Notes: generated from the letters alone by a model not told the origin. DNA of 64,000 nucleotides from Psychrobacter phenylpyruvicus DSM 7000 = NBRC 102152 (GCF_000685805.1 NZ_JMKP01000009.1:49782-113781); one strand, 5' to 3'. Positions 46,321-56,246 are shown, counted from the first letter of the stretch. Numbers and translations: made by a program.

Positions 46321-47148
46321 ATGACCGTCAGTCAAACCCTACCAGATACTTTACAGCTTTTAGCTGAGTTAACCACGTTAAAAGTCAGCGTAGATGATTA
46401 TGTTGCTACCGTAACCCTGACCCGTCCTGATAAACGTAATGCTTTTAACGATGAGGTTATCGCTGAGCTAAACCAAGCTTTTACTCAGCTTGGTAGTAGT
46501 GAGAAGGTGCGAGTAATTGTATTAGCGGCAGAGGGTAAAGCGTTTTGTGCTGGCGCTGATCTGAATTGGATGCGGGCTATGGCTGACTACAGCCGTGAGG
46601 AGAACTTAGCGGATGCCGATAAATTGGCCCAAATGCTGAGTACCCTTTATCGCTGTCCTAAGCCTACCATCGCCGCCATTCAAGGAGATGTCTATGCCGG
46701 TGGTATTGGGCTGATTTCTGCTTGTGATATCGCCATAGCGGTGGATTCGGCTAACTTTTGTCTCAGTGAGGTGCGCTTAGGTCTAGCCCCGGCCACTATT
46801 AGCCCTTATGTTATCAGAGCCATGGGTGCACGAGCGGCGCACCGCTATTTGTTAACAGCGGAAGTGTTCGATGCCGTAGAGGCACAGCGTATAGGACTTA
46901 TTCATGAAAGCGTGGCCGCGGCGGAGCTTGATGCCAAAGTAGCGTCTGTGGCCAAAAAGCTGCGTAACAATAGCCCAAATGCAGTCAAAGAGTGTAAGCA
47001 GCTGGTGCAATATGTAGCCGAAGAGACCATTGATGAGGCGCTTATTACGCAGACAGTTAAAGGGATTGCAGATATCCGTGCCTCTGATGAAGGCAAAGAG
47101 GGAGTTCAATCCTTCTTACAAAAACGTAAACCAAATTGGTTAAATTAG
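46321..47148 (+). CDS. liuC: Methylglutaconyl-CoA hydratase
   Basis: This crotonase-family enzyme hydrates 3-methylglutaconyl-CoA to HMG-CoA. The 275-residue protein shows the oxyanion-hole segments AEGKAFCAGADLNWM and GDVYAGGIGLISACDIAIA and the FCLSEVRLGLAPATISPYV block typical of LiuC/AUH-like hydratases. Context between the two MCC subunit genes fixes the assignment. A GAGAG site lies just before the ATG. Confidence 0.93.
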   Translation: MTVSQTLPDTLQLLAELTTLKVSVDDYVATVTLTRPDKRNAFNDEVIAELNQAFTQLGSSEKVRVIVLAAEGKAFCAGADLNWMRAMADYSREENLADADKLAQMLSTLYRCPKPTIAAIQGDVYAGGIGLISACDIAIAVDSANFCLSEVRLGLAPATISPYVIRAMGARAAHRYLLTAEVFDAVEAQRIGLIHESVAAAELDAKVASVAKKLRNNSPNAVKECKQLVQYVAEETIDEALITQTVKGIADIRASDEGKEGVQSFLQKRKPNWLN

Positions 47149-47260
47149 TATCCAGTTTTATAGAACTCTACCCCTTTACTGAGTGTCTGCTTCAGGATAA
47201 TAAAGGAATAAACACACATAGGGCCAATTAAAAAAAGAGCCAACTTCTAAAGGAATAGCT

Positions 47261-49402
47261 ATGTTTTCTAAAATTTTAATCGCCAACCGTGGGGAGATTG
47301 CCTGCCGAGTGGCCGCAACGGCCAAACGTATGGGCGTGCGTACGGTAGCGGTCTACTCAGATGCTGACCGCTATGCTAAGCACGTTAGTGCTTGTGATGA
47401 AGCCGTTTACTTGGGCGGCTCAGCCCCAAAAGACAGTTATCTTAAAGGCGACTTGCTGATTAAAATTGCCCAAGAGACTGGGGCAGAAGCGATCCACCCA
47501 GGTTATGGCTTTTTAAGCGAAAATGCCTCTTTTGCCAAAGCTTGTGAAGAAGCCGGCATTGTGTTTATTGGTCCCTCAGCCTCAGCCATTACCGCGATGG
47601 GTCTGAAATCAGAATCAAAGCAATTAATGGAAACTGCTGGCGTGCCTTTGATTCCAGGCTATCACGGTGATAATCAAGATCCTGAGTTTTTGCACAAAGA
47701 GGCCGATAAAATTGGTTACCCTTTACTGATCAAAGCCAGCTCAGGCGGTGGCGGTAAAGGCATGCGTTTGGTAGAGCGTAGTGAAGACTTTATTAGCTTA
47801 TTAGATTCCTGCCGCCGTGAAGCCATTACTAGCTTTGGCAATGATGCTGTGCTTATCGAAAAATATGCCTTAAACCCACGCCATATTGAAATCCAAGTAT
47901 TTGGTGATAGCCATGGCAATTATGTGCATTTATTTGAGCGTGATTGTTCAGTACAACGTCGCCACCAAAAAGTGTTGGAAGAAGCGCCAGCACCAGGGGT
48001 GGATGAGGCGATGCGCCAAGCCATGGGAACCGCGGCTATCAATGCAGCGCGTGCGGTCAACTATGTGGGGGCCGGCACCGTTGAGTTTATCGTAGAGCAG
48101 CGCCCCTCAAGTGATGGCAAAGTAGAGATGGGTTTTTATTTCATGGAGATGAATACCCGCTTGCAGGTGGAGCACCCAGTGACAGAAGCCATTACCGGTA
48201 TGGATTTGGTAGAGTGGCAATTATTGGTGGCAGCGGGCGGTGAAATCCCAGTGAAACAGCAGGACCTGACCATTAACGGTCATGCCATTGAAGCCCGTAT
48301 TTGTGCTGAAAACCCTGACAATGAGTTCTTACCTGCGACCGGCACCTTATTCACTTACCGTAAGCCGGAACATACTAAATTCAACGTGGGGGCTATCCGT
48401 GTTGATGATGGGGTAGAAGAGGGTGATGTCATTAGCCCATTTTATGACTCTATGATTGCCAAGCTGATTGTACACGCCCCAACACGTGAGCAAGCATTAG
48501 CGAAGTTAGACCAAGCGTTGGCGCAAACCAGAATTGTCGGCTTACCCAATAACGTGGCTTTTTTGCGTCATGTCTTAGCGACCGAGTCATTTAGTCAAGC
48601 TAAATTAGATACGGCGCTTATTGAACGTGAAAAAGAAGTGTTATTTAACCAGCAGCCGTTATCGCTACCACTAATGGTGGCATCAGCTGTAGTGAATAAG
48701 CTCAACTCAGAGCAGCAGGCTACCTCGGATAACAATCACACTCAAAGCAACGATCCTTTTAGTAAACTTGGGGGCTGGCGAGGCTTTAGTGACTATCAGC
48801 GTCAGTTTGAGCTGTTATTAAGTCAAGGTGAGCAAGAGCAAAGTTATCTGGCCACTATTAGTAATGTTAAAGCGGGTGGCGCCCAAAGCTCAGACAGCAA
48901 AGGCAGTCAGGTTTTTGACTTAACCCTGAAATTGGTTAATAAAGACGAGCAACCCCAAGCCCAAGCCCAAGCCCAAGCTTCTGATTCAGTGCTGTATAAC
49001 GGCAATATTGAATACAGCACAGGCGATGCTGACAGCTATGTACTGTGGCTAGATGGCCAGCGTAAAAAGCTACAAAGCTGGGTAGAAAATGAAAAGGTAC
49101 ATATTTTTAGTGATGAGGGCAGTGGCAGCATTACCTTGATTGACCCGATGGCACATGTCGAAGGAGATACGCAAGCGGCGGGTAGCTTAAAGTCACCAAT
49201 GCCAGGTCAAGTGGTTGCTTTCAAGGTGGCAGCAGGAGATGTAGTGAAACGTGGTCAAGCGTTGGCGGTGATTGAGGCAATGAAAATTGAACACACCATT
49301 AATGCCCCTACTGATGGCATAGTAGCAGAGCTGTTATTTGCGCCAGGTGATTTGGTGGCCGATGGCGATGAGCTGTTAACACTAGAGACTGAGCCTGCAT
49401 AG
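47261..49402 (+). CDS. liuD: Methylcrotonoyl-CoA carboxylase alpha (biotin) subunit
   Basis: This 713-residue biotin-dependent subunit has a biotin carboxylase domain (about 1-445: KILIANRGEIACRV, ASSGGGGKGMRLV, EMNTRLQVEHPVTE), a middle BT-type linker domain and a C-terminal biotinyl domain with Lys675 in VIEAMKIEH. The linker contains an in-frame CAAGCC hexanucleotide run (about 48955-48978) encoding alternating Gln-Ala, an expandable microsatellite. An AGGA site precedes the ATG. It acts with LiuB in the cytoplasm. Confidence 0.95.
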   Translation: MFSKILIANRGEIACRVAATAKRMGVRTVAVYSDADRYAKHVSACDEAVYLGGSAPKDSYLKGDLLIKIAQETGAEAIHPGYGFLSENASFAKACEEAGIVFIGPSASAITAMGLKSESKQLMETAGVPLIPGYHGDNQDPEFLHKEADKIGYPLLIKASSGGGGKGMRLVERSEDFISLLDSCRREAITSFGNDAVLIEKYALNPRHIEIQVFGDSHGNYVHLFERDCSVQRRHQKVLEEAPAPGVDEAMRQAMGTAAINAARAVNYVGAGTVEFIVEQRPSSDGKVEMGFYFMEMNTRLQVEHPVTEAITGMDLVEWQLLVAAGGEIPVKQQDLTINGHAIEARICAENPDNEFLPATGTLFTYRKPEHTKFNVGAIRVDDGVEEGDVISPFYDSMIAKLIVHAPTREQALAKLDQALAQTRIVGLPNNVAFLRHVLATESFSQAKLDTALIEREKEVLFNQQPLSLPLMVASAVVNKLNSEQQATSDNNHTQSNDPFSKLGGWRGFSDYQRQFELLLSQGEQEQSYLATISNVKAGGAQSSDSKGSQVFDLTLKLVNKDEQPQAQAQAQASDSVLYNGNIEYSTGDADSYVLWLDGQRKKLQSWVENEKVHIFSDEGSGSITLIDPMAHVEGDTQAAGSLKSPMPGQVVAFKVAAGDVVKRGQALAVIEAMKIEHTINAPTDGIVAELLFAPGDLVADGDELLTLETEPA
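48955..48978 (+). repeat. In-frame hexanucleotide microsatellite inside liuD
   Basis: About four copies of CAAGCC encode a Gln-Ala alternating stretch in the linker before the biotinyl domain. Copy-number change would keep the frame. Confidence 0.88.
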
Positions 49403-49421
49403 TGTGTAACTGCTGTTTATT

Positions 49422-49469
49422 CGCTTTGAATCCAAGGCGCTTTAAATCCAAGTCACTTTAAACCCAATT
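49422..49469 (+). repeat. 16-bp tandem repeat, 3 copies, before liuE
   Basis: CGCTTTGAATCCAAGG (49422), CGCTTTAAATCCAAGT (49438) and CACTTTAAACCCAATT (49454) follow each other directly and fill most of the liuD-liuE gap. Confidence 0.9.
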
Positions 49470-49486
49470 GAAAACGAGTTACGCCC

Positions 49487-50398
49487 ATGAATTATCCAGA
49501 CAAGGTTCAGATTATTGAGGTTAGCCCAAGAGATGGGCTACAGAACGAAAAGCAAACTGTGCCGACCAAGATTAAGTTTGAGCTTATCGAAGGTTTAATT
49601 AATGCGGGGGTTAATAAGCTTGAAGCCACCAGTTTTGTGTCGCCAAAGTGGGTGCCACAGATGGGAGACAACAGCGAGCTGATGCAATTGATTAATCACT
49701 CTCGCAGGCCTGAAGTTTGTTATTCCGTATTAACTCCAAACCTGCGTGGTTTCGAAAATGCGTTGGCCTTCAAACCTGATGAAGTGGTTATTTTCGGGTC
49801 TGCCAGTGAAACCTTTAGCCAAAAGAACATCAACTGCAGTATTGATGAAAGTATTGAGCGCTTTGCCCCTGTTGCTGAGGCTGCTAAAGCCGCTGGCATA
49901 AAAGTCAGAGGGGTGATTTCTTGTACTGTGGGTTGTCCTTACGAGGGAGAGATTGCCCCTAGCCAAGTGGCGTATGTCACTAAGCGATTGGTAGAAATTG
50001 GCGCTGAGCATATTGGTATTGCCGATACCATTGGCGTTGGCACGCCGGTCAAAGTACAAAACGCTTTAAAAGCGGCAATGCAACACATTGATGTGAAAGA
50101 CATTTCCGGTCATTTTCATGATACCTATGGTCAGGCATTGGCCAATATTTTAACCTCGTTAAGTTTAGGAGTGGCACAGTATGATACCTCTGTTGCAGGC
50201 TTAGGCGGCTGTCCTTATGCCAAGGGAGCAACTGGCAACGTTGCAACAGAGGATGTGGTGTATATGCTACAGGGTATGGGGATTGAAACAGGAATAGATT
50301 TGGATAAGCTGATCTATGTCGGTCAGCAAATCAGTGATTTTTTGGGCCGAGCCAACGGTTCGAGAACGGCGAAAGCCTTATTGGCTAAGCAGCAGTAG
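49487..50398 (+). CDS. liuE: Hydroxymethylglutaryl-CoA lyase
   Basis: This enzyme splits HMG-CoA into acetoacetate and acetyl-CoA, the last leucine-specific step. The 303-residue TIM-barrel protein has IIEVSPRDGLQNEKQTVPT at the start, the GHFHDTYGQALANI metal-ligand segment, and the catalytic Cys loop VAGLGGCPYAKGATGNVATE. The length is typical. The ribosome-binding site is weak (CGAG), and the upstream gap is filled by a 16-bp tandem repeat. Confidence 0.95.
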   Translation: MNYPDKVQIIEVSPRDGLQNEKQTVPTKIKFELIEGLINAGVNKLEATSFVSPKWVPQMGDNSELMQLINHSRRPEVCYSVLTPNLRGFENALAFKPDEVVIFGSASETFSQKNINCSIDESIERFAPVAEAAKAAGIKVRGVISCTVGCPYEGEIAPSQVAYVTKRLVEIGAEHIGIADTIGVGTPVKVQNALKAAMQHIDVKDISGHFHDTYGQALANILTSLSLGVAQYDTSVAGLGGCPYAKGATGNVATEDVVYMLQGMGIETGIDLDKLIYVGQQISDFLGRANGSRTAKALLAKQQ

Positions 50399-50500
50399 CT
50401 TTTAGTCAGAAGCGTTACCTATTAGCCGCTATTTATTTGTAGCTAAAGATGCGGTTTATTTCATAGCAATTAATTAATGATTAACATAAAAGGGATATTT

Positions 50501-51688
50501 ATGAGTTTACTAGGGTTAGACTTTCAGTTAGGAGAAGACATTCAAGCGCTTCGTGATACGGTTCGAGCTTTTGCTGAAAAAGAGATTATTCCAAGGGCAG
50601 CAGAGATTGACAGTAGCGATGAGTTCCCAATGGACTTATGGCAAAAAATGGGCGACCTAGGCCTACACGGTATAACTGTACCTGAAGAGTATGGCGGTGT
50701 GGACATGGGTTATGTGGCGCATATGATTGCGATGGAAGAGATTAGTCGTGCTTCAGCTTCAGTAGCGCTAAGCTATGGCGCCCATTCAAATTTATGCGTT
50801 AACCAAATTAAGCGTAATGGTAGTGAGGCGCAAAAGCAGAAGTTTTTGCCGAAGCTTATCAGCGGTGAATTTGTGGGTGCTTTGGCCATGAGTGAGCCAG
50901 GGGCAGGGTCTGATGTGACCAGTATGAAGCTGCGGGCTGAAGCAAAAGACGGTGGTTATGTGCTAAACGGGAGCAAGATGTGGATTACCAATGGCCCAGA
51001 TGCTGATGTAATGGTGGTCTATGCCAAAACCGATCCAGAGCTCGGCGCGAAAGGCATCACAGCCTTCTTAATAGAAAAGGGTATGGAAGGCTTTGGTACC
51101 GCGCAAAAGCTTGATAAGCTGGGTATGCGCGGTAGTCACACCGGTGAGATGACCTTTAAGAATGTTTTTGTGCCTGAAGAAAATATCATGGGCGGCTTAA
51201 ATAATGGGGTCAAGGTGTTGATGAGTGGCCTAGATTATGAGCGTGCAGTACTAGCCGCCGGCCCAGTCGGTATCATGCAAGCTGTGATGGACAATGTTAT
51301 TCCTTACATTCATGACCGTAAGCAGTTTGGTCAGCCTATCGGTGAGTTCCAATTGATTCAAGGCAAAGTGGCCGACATGTATACCATCTTACAAGCAGCC
51401 CGAAGCTTCTTATACACTGTGGGCAAAAACTTAGATCTGCTCGATGAACGGGGTGCAGGTCATAGCCGTGAAGTGCGTAAAGATTGTGCCAGTGTCATCT
51501 TGTGGTGCGCCGAAAAAGCGACTTGGATGGCAGGAGAAGGTATTCAGATTTTTGGCGGTAATGGCTATACCAATGAATACCCACTGGGCCGATTCTGGCG
51601 AGATGCCAAGCTATATGAGATTGGAGCAGGCACCAGTGAAATTCGCCGTATGCTAATTGGTCGCGAATTGTTTAACGAAACCAAATAA
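50501..51688 (+). CDS. liuA: Isovaleryl-CoA dehydrogenase
   Basis: This FAD enzyme oxidises isovaleryl-CoA to 3-methylcrotonyl-CoA. The 395-residue acyl-CoA dehydrogenase has [28 protein letters not shown], and the isovaleryl-type catalytic Glu at residue 247 in [14 protein letters not shown], in the helix G position that distinguishes this branch from short-chain enzymes. The C-terminal [20 protein letters not shown] is typical. The ATG at 50501 (AAGGGA upstream) is preferred over one at 50477. It ends the cluster, unlike the common liuA-first order. Confidence 0.94.
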   Translation: MSLLGLDFQLGEDIQALRDTVRAFAEKEIIPRAAEIDSSDEFPMDLWQKMGDLGLHGITVPEEYGGVDMGYVAHMIAMEEISRASASVALSYGAHSNLCVNQIKRNGSEAQKQKFLPKLISGEFVGALAMSEPGAGSDVTSMKLRAEAKDGGYVLNGSKMWITNGPDADVMVVYAKTDPELGAKGITAFLIEKGMEGFGTAQKLDKLGMRGSHTGEMTFKNVFVPEENIMGGLNNGVKVLMSGLDYERAVLAAGPVGIMQAVMDNVIPYIHDRKQFGQPIGEFQLIQGKVADMYTILQAARSFLYTVGKNLDLLDERGAGHSREVRKDCASVILWCAEKATWMAGEGIQIFGGNGYTNEYPLGRFWRDAKLYEIGAGTSEIRRMLIGRELFNETK

Positions 51689-51730
51689 TATCTATTGGCC
51701 TATCTTACTGATGTCCCAAAAGATAAACTT

Positions 51731-51762
51731 ACGTCCCATCGTCATGATTGGGGCGTTTTTTT
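51731..51762 (+). terminator. Terminator of the liu cluster
   Basis: The imperfect stem ACGTCCCATC / GATTGGGGCGT with loop GTCAT is followed by seven Ts. Confidence 0.8.
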
Positions 51763-51824
51763 ATTGAATTAAGAGTAAGATAGGTTATAAATAAAAGTTA
51801 AAAAGTAATAATTGAAAAGGATGC

Positions 51825-53216
51825 ATGATGAATATCACCCAATATGAGTGCCAAGCTTGCGGCTGGGTATACCCTGCAGAAGCAGATGTTAAGTCACAAA
51901 GTGCCGTTCAATTCTCTAAACTTGCTGATGATTTTAGTTGCCCCTTATGTGGGGTCGGTAAGTCAGAGTTTCGTGCGGTTGACGAAGTCACAGAGCAGTG
52001 TAACTGTGACACTTATCAAAGTGAGCATCGACAAATTGTAATTATAGGGGCAGGTCTAGCGGGTTGGTCGGTAGTTGATGCAATAAGAGCATTAGATAAA
52101 GAGGTGGCCATTACCTTAATTGCTGCTGATAATGCGGATCGCTACCATAAGCCCATGTTATCAGCAGCTTTTAGTCAGAAAAAAACCGCCACAGACTTGA
52201 TACGCTTTACTGGTGAGGAGGCTGCTACTAAGGCTGGGATTGAGTTATTGGCAAACAGTACGGTAGTTGCTATTGATAGCGAAAATCGCAAGGTGCTACT
52301 AGATAATGCTCAGCTAAGCTATGACAAATTAGTCATGGCTATTGGGGCCACTCCTGCCATTCCGCCTACTATAGATGCCCAACATGTATGGCACATTAAC
52401 CATATTGAGGGCTTTAATAGTATTGAGCAAGCATTATCAAACTCGCATGAGGCGAAGCATATTGCAGTCATTGGTGCTGGCATGGTGGGCACTGAAATTG
52501 CTGAAGACCTAACTAAAGCAGGGCATAAAGTTAGCTTATTAGATATGCATCACACCCCTTTGGCGTTAATGTTGCCTGAAATTGCCGGCAATAAAATCCA
52601 ACAGGCTTTAATTACTCAAGGTATTAACTTTATGGGCAATAGCCGAGTCGAAGAGGTGAATACTTTAGCAACAGGCGGCTATCAGCTAACCGTGACTGAC
52701 TGTGGTAAGGGGAGCGAGCAAAAACTTGAAGTAGATCATATAGTAGTGAGCACCGGGCTTAAGGTAGAAGAAGCCTTACCTCAAAGTGCCAAGCTAGATT
52801 TTGACAGACTCTCTGGCATCTCAGTACAAGAGACAACACTACAAACTAGTGATCCCAATATTTATGCCATTGGGGACTGTATGTCAATTTCTGGGGTACC
52901 TTGTCGCTATGTGGCACCTCTTAGAGCTCAGGCCTCAACCATTGCTGAGCATCTTCTAGCCCACTTAGAACAACACCCTGCACAGGCGGATAAGGCTTAT
53001 GAACATCAAGCTTATGTACATAAACCGCCCATGATTCGATTAAAAAACAAGTCTATCTCTGTTAGTGCCACAGGGACCCCAACTGCAGATGAGCAATACG
53101 CTAAATGGCAAATGGTTAGTGATACGAAAACGGAAGTGGGTCATGAGCTGGTATTGCAGCAAGTAACCGAGGAGGGGGAAGTTGTGGCCACAGCCACTAT
53201 TAAGAGTACCAAATAG
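51825..53216 (+). CDS. Rubredoxin-fused FAD/NAD(P)-dependent rubredoxin reductase
   Basis: A two-domain electron-transfer protein of 463 residues. Residues 1-52 form a rubredoxin with iron ligands Cys9 and Cys12 (ECQACGWVY) and Cys39 and Cys42 (SCPLCGVGKSEF). Residues 68-400 form a pyridine-nucleotide-disulphide-type reductase with an FAD site (IVIIGAGLAGWSV), an NAD site (IAVIGAGMVGTEIAED) and NIYAIGDCMSI. Electrons would pass from NAD(P)H through FAD to the attached rubredoxin, perhaps to an alkane hydroxylase or oxygen-detoxifying partner not in the window. Some relatives encode these as two genes. The ATG at 51828 is equally possible. Confidence 0.92.
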   Translation: MMNITQYECQACGWVYPAEADVKSQSAVQFSKLADDFSCPLCGVGKSEFRAVDEVTEQCNCDTYQSEHRQIVIIGAGLAGWSVVDAIRALDKEVAITLIAADNADRYHKPMLSAAFSQKKTATDLIRFTGEEAATKAGIELLANSTVVAIDSENRKVLLDNAQLSYDKLVMAIGATPAIPPTIDAQHVWHINHIEGFNSIEQALSNSHEAKHIAVIGAGMVGTEIAEDLTKAGHKVSLLDMHHTPLALMLPEIAGNKIQQALITQGINFMGNSRVEEVNTLATGGYQLTVTDCGKGSEQKLEVDHIVVSTGLKVEEALPQSAKLDFDRLSGISVQETTLQTSDPNIYAIGDCMSISGVPCRYVAPLRAQASTIAEHLLAHLEQHPAQADKAYEHQAYVHKPPMIRLKNKSISVSATGTPTADEQYAKWQMVSDTKTEVGHELVLQQVTEEGEVVATATIKSTK

Positions 53217-53244
53217 ATCAAGTAAGAGTGCCAAATAGATCAAG
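53201..53244 (+). repeat. 22-bp tandem duplication across a stop codon
   Basis: The 22-bp unit at 53201-53222 is repeated at 53223-53244 with one mismatch. The first copy contains the last codons and the TAG stop of the rubredoxin-reductase fusion; the second is a non-coding echo of that end. Confidence 0.95.
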
Positions 53245-53285
53245 TCGTTAGCCTAGCTAGGTGAGCTTTGGCTTTAACTGAAAGT

Positions 53286-53314
53286 AAAAAACCCAGCCTT
53301 ATGGCTGGGTTTTT
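53286..53314. terminator. Bidirectional terminator
   Basis: The stem AAAAACCCAGCC / GGCTGGGTTTTT with loop TTAT lies between the convergent rubredoxin-reductase and Sel1 genes. Confidence 0.93.
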
Positions 53315-53363
53315 GCTATTCGGTTTGCTAGTTTTTGGTTGTTAGCTTATTTGCTATTGCTAA

Positions 53364-53945
53364 CTACTTGCTTTGGAACCAGCTGTCTGCTTGGTTGCGA
53401 GCTGCAGCCACATCAGAGCTTGATAAGTTTAGTGCTAACTGACCAATTTTACCACGAGCTTTAGTGCGAACTTCATCGTTCAACATGCCATCACGAGCAG
53501 CAAGGTCATACCATTTGTAAGCATCTACTAGCTTGCGCTGCTTCTCATCAATCAAAGCAAGAGTATAGCTAGCACGGTTATCACCACGTTTTGCAGCACG
53601 CTCTAACCAATAGCGGGCTTGTTGTTCGTTAACAGCCACGCCTTCACCGCGGGCATACATGATGCCTAGGTTTAACTGAGCTGGAGTTACGTTTTGGTTA
53701 GCGGCACGGGTGTACCATTCGATTGCTTTTAATGAGTTTTTAGCAACGCCTTCCCCTTTTTGGTAGCGTTTTGCTAAGTAAAATTGGGCATGATCATTGC
53801 CTTGATTGGCACGATTTGTCAATTCATTGATGTTCATCATCTCAAAACGAGACACATCTAACGGAACGTTTGAGACTAGATCTGCTTGAGCCAAGCTTGC
53901 TGTTGAAAACAGTACAGTGAATAGGGTTGCTTTTAAAAGTTTCAT
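53364..53945 (-). CDS. Secreted Sel1-repeat (TPR-like) protein
   Basis: The 193-residue exported protein has a signal peptide (MKLLKATLFTVLFSTASLAQA). It is followed by Sel1-like repeats: AQFYLAKRYQKGEGVAKNS, AQLNLGIMYARGEGVAVNE and a degenerate third, ASYTLALIDEKQRKLVDA. Sel1 repeats mediate protein contacts, often in envelope processes; no specific partner is visible. The ATG at 53945 directly starts the signal peptide; an ATG 33 bp upstream was rejected. Confidence 0.85.
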   Translation of the reverse strand: MKLLKATLFTVLFSTASLAQADLVSNVPLDVSRFEMMNINELTNRANQGNDHAQFYLAKRYQKGEGVAKNSLKAIEWYTRAANQNVTPAQLNLGIMYARGEGVAVNEQQARYWLERAAKRGDNRASYTLALIDEKQRKLVDAYKWYDLAARDGMLNDEVRTKARGKIGQLALNLSSSDVAAARNQADSWFQSK

Positions 53946-54361
53946 AGAGTTATCCAGAAATTGACTGTATTTAAACAAAAAATTTAGACAAACATTGAGC
54001 TAAAATTTATTTATAAATACTTAGGATCTAAACATAACCCAATTTATTGTCTTCGCTTTGCACTAAATTGGTAACATTTAAGATGATATTGACACTAATA
54101 ATTTGATTAGAAGGTTATGTCGATAACATATATTCGACAAGATTTACATAGCTTAACACCCAAAAAGACGAAACTCAAACGCTGTTAACGCTAAAATAGC
54201 CTTAAACAATAATTTAACAGTCAAATTACCTCAGACATTTGTAACTAAGTAATACCAGAAAGGTTTAAGTAACAATTTAATTTGTTATCAGTCATTTTAA
54301 CTTTGAAGCATCACCGTATATAGTTTATCCAAAATACAGTTTATATAAGGGAGCTTAGCAC
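53946..54361. other. Intergenic region between metW and the Sel1 gene
   Basis: 416 bp, AT-rich, holding the Sel1 leader and promoter. No gene, RNA or terminator for metW was recognised. Confidence 0.5.
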
Positions 54362-54976
54362 TTATTTGGATTTCGTAACTCTATAAATGGCCACATCCGC
54401 CAGTAAGTTAGGCGCTTTACGAATGATTGATGCCATTAGGGTAGAGGGCCTTTTTGACTGGGAGTCGGTAACAGCAAAGCGATTGATGATTTTAATATCA
54501 TTATCAGAGCACAATTTTTCAAAGTCTTTGAAGGTACATAAATGAATGTTAGGCGTGTTGTACCACTCATAAGGAAGCGCTTCAGAGACGGGCATTAACC
54601 CTTTTAATCCTAAATGGAGACGGTTTTGCCAATGAGCAAAGTTAGGGAAGGTAATGATAGCTTCTCGTCCCACACGCAGCATGTCTAATAATAAAGTATC
54701 GGGTGATTTAACGGCTTGTAGCGCCCGAGCCATAACCACCGTATCAAAACTGTTATCTGCAAAGCGGGCTAAGCCATCATTGAGATCTTGTTCGATGATA
54801 TTTAAGCCTTTAGCAATCCCTTCGTTAATTTTTTCTTCATCTAGTTCAAGCCCATATCCGGTGACCCCCAGCGATTGTTGCATCTGCTCAAGCAACGAGC
54901 CGTCACCACACCCTAAATCTAGAACACGAGAGTGAGGGGCAATCCATTGTTTGGCAAGTTCATGATCTAATCTCAT
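54362..54976 (-). CDS. metW: Methionine biosynthesis protein MetW
   Basis: A class I SAM-dependent methyltransferase-fold protein of 204 residues: motif I VLDLGCGDGSLLEQM, then the MARALQAVK block and TFPNFAHWQNRLHLGLKGLMPVSE as in MetW. MetW works with MetX in methionine synthesis. Its start lies 1 bp past the metX stop, so the pair is translationally coupled. Confidence 0.94.
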   Translation of the reverse strand: MRLDHELAKQWIAPHSRVLDLGCGDGSLLEQMQQSLGVTGYGLELDEEKINEGIAKGLNIIEQDLNDGLARFADNSFDTVVMARALQAVKSPDTLLLDMLRVGREAIITFPNFAHWQNRLHLGLKGLMPVSEALPYEWYNTPNIHLCTFKDFEKLCSDNDIKIINRFAVTDSQSKRPSTLMASIIRKAPNLLADVAIYRVTKSK

Positions 54977-54977
54977 G

Positions 54978-56246
54978 TTAGGATCTCCTGGCTTGGGTGT
55001 CAGTTTCAGTGTTTACCTCAGCTTGTTGAGGCAGGGCTTTAGGGTTAGTGCTTAAAAAGGGAGCGTTTAAGAAGCCTTTAATGGCATCCATATAACGCGG
55101 AATATCGAATAAGAAGGAGTCATGACCATGTGGAGCGTCAACATTGACATAGCTAACAGGTTTATCATTTGCCATTAAAGCATCGACTATCTCTTGTGAA
55201 CGGGCCGGAGCAAAGCGCCAGTCCGTGGTAAAAGACACGATAAGAAACTGGCAACGGGTATGTTTAAGCGTCTGCTTTAACGCCTCTAAGTCAGATAATG
55301 ATTCATCATCGACGTAATATCGGGTTGGATCAAAGTAGTCCAAAGCTTTGGTCATTAGCAGATAGGTATTGGCGTCGAAGTTTTTGCTAAAGCGTTCCCC
55401 TTGATAACGCAAATAACTCTCTACTTGGAACTCGACATCGTAACCGTACATAAATTTACCAGACTTTAAGTCACGACCAAATTTAGACTTCATGGCGTCT
55501 TCAGTCAGATAGGTAATATGCCCCACCATACGGGCCAGGATGAGGCCACGACGAGGATAAGTACCGGCTTCGAGATAACGGCCTTGATTAAAGTCAGGGT
55601 CAGACAATATAGACTGACGGGCGACCTCATTAAAAGCGATATTTTGAGCAGACAGTTTCGGGGTGCTAGCAATGATGACACAGCGCTTTAAGCGATCAGG
55701 ATAATCAACTGACCACTGCAAGGCCTGCATACCGCCCATTGAGCCGCCGACCACCGCGTGCCATACCTCTATACCCAAGCGATCAGAGAGCATGGCTTGG
55801 GTTTTTACCCAGTCTTTTATGGTAATTAATGGAAAGTCTGGGCCATAAGGCTTACCTGGCGTGCCCTCAAGGCTAGACTCTGGAATGGGCGTGGTTGGAC
55901 CTGTAGAGCCATGACAGCTGCCAATGTTATTCAGGCAGACCACAAAATAACGGGTGGTATCAATGGCTTTACCAGGACCAATCATATTGTCCCACCAGCC
56001 AGGCTTCTTATCCTCTGCACTGTGCCAGCCGGCAGCATGATGACTGCCTGAGAGGGCATGACAAATCAGAATGGCATTGGATTTATCCGCATTCAACTCA
56101 CCGTAAGTTTCATAAACCAAATCAAACTCAGGTAAGGTACGGTTGCACTCTAAAGTTAGGGGGGTATCAAAATGCATCGTCTGCGGGGTTACGATGCCCA
56201 CAGAGTTGGCAAATTTTGGATCTGTCGCGGTCGATTGGATACTCAA
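54978..56246 (-). CDS. metX: Homoserine O-acyltransferase MetX
   Basis: This enzyme acylates homoserine (acetyl- or succinyl-CoA donor) to open methionine synthesis. The 422-residue alpha/beta hydrolase has the nucleophile elbow VGGSMGGMQ with Ser169, the [12 protein letters not shown] segment, the Asp in FTTDWRFAP and the His in [10 protein letters not shown]. The donor (acetyl versus succinyl) cannot be decided by eye. The C-terminal 25 residues are a Gln/Thr-rich extension. No SAM riboswitch was recognised upstream. Confidence 0.93.
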   Translation of the reverse strand: MSIQSTATDPKFANSVGIVTPQTMHFDTPLTLECNRTLPEFDLVYETYGELNADKSNAILICHALSGSHHAAGWHSAEDKKPGWWDNMIGPGKAIDTTRYFVVCLNNIGSCHGSTGPTTPIPESSLEGTPGKPYGPDFPLITIKDWVKTQAMLSDRLGIEVWHAVVGGSMGGMQALQWSVDYPDRLKRCVIIASTPKLSAQNIAFNEVARQSILSDPDFNQGRYLEAGTYPRRGLILARMVGHITYLTEDAMKSKFGRDLKSGKFMYGYDVEFQVESYLRYQGERFSKNFDANTYLLMTKALDYFDPTRYYVDDESLSDLEALKQTLKHTRCQFLIVSFTTDWRFAPARSQEIVDALMANDKPVSYVNVDAPHGHDSFLFDIPRYMDAIKGFLNAPFLSTNPKALPQQAEVNTETDTQARRS

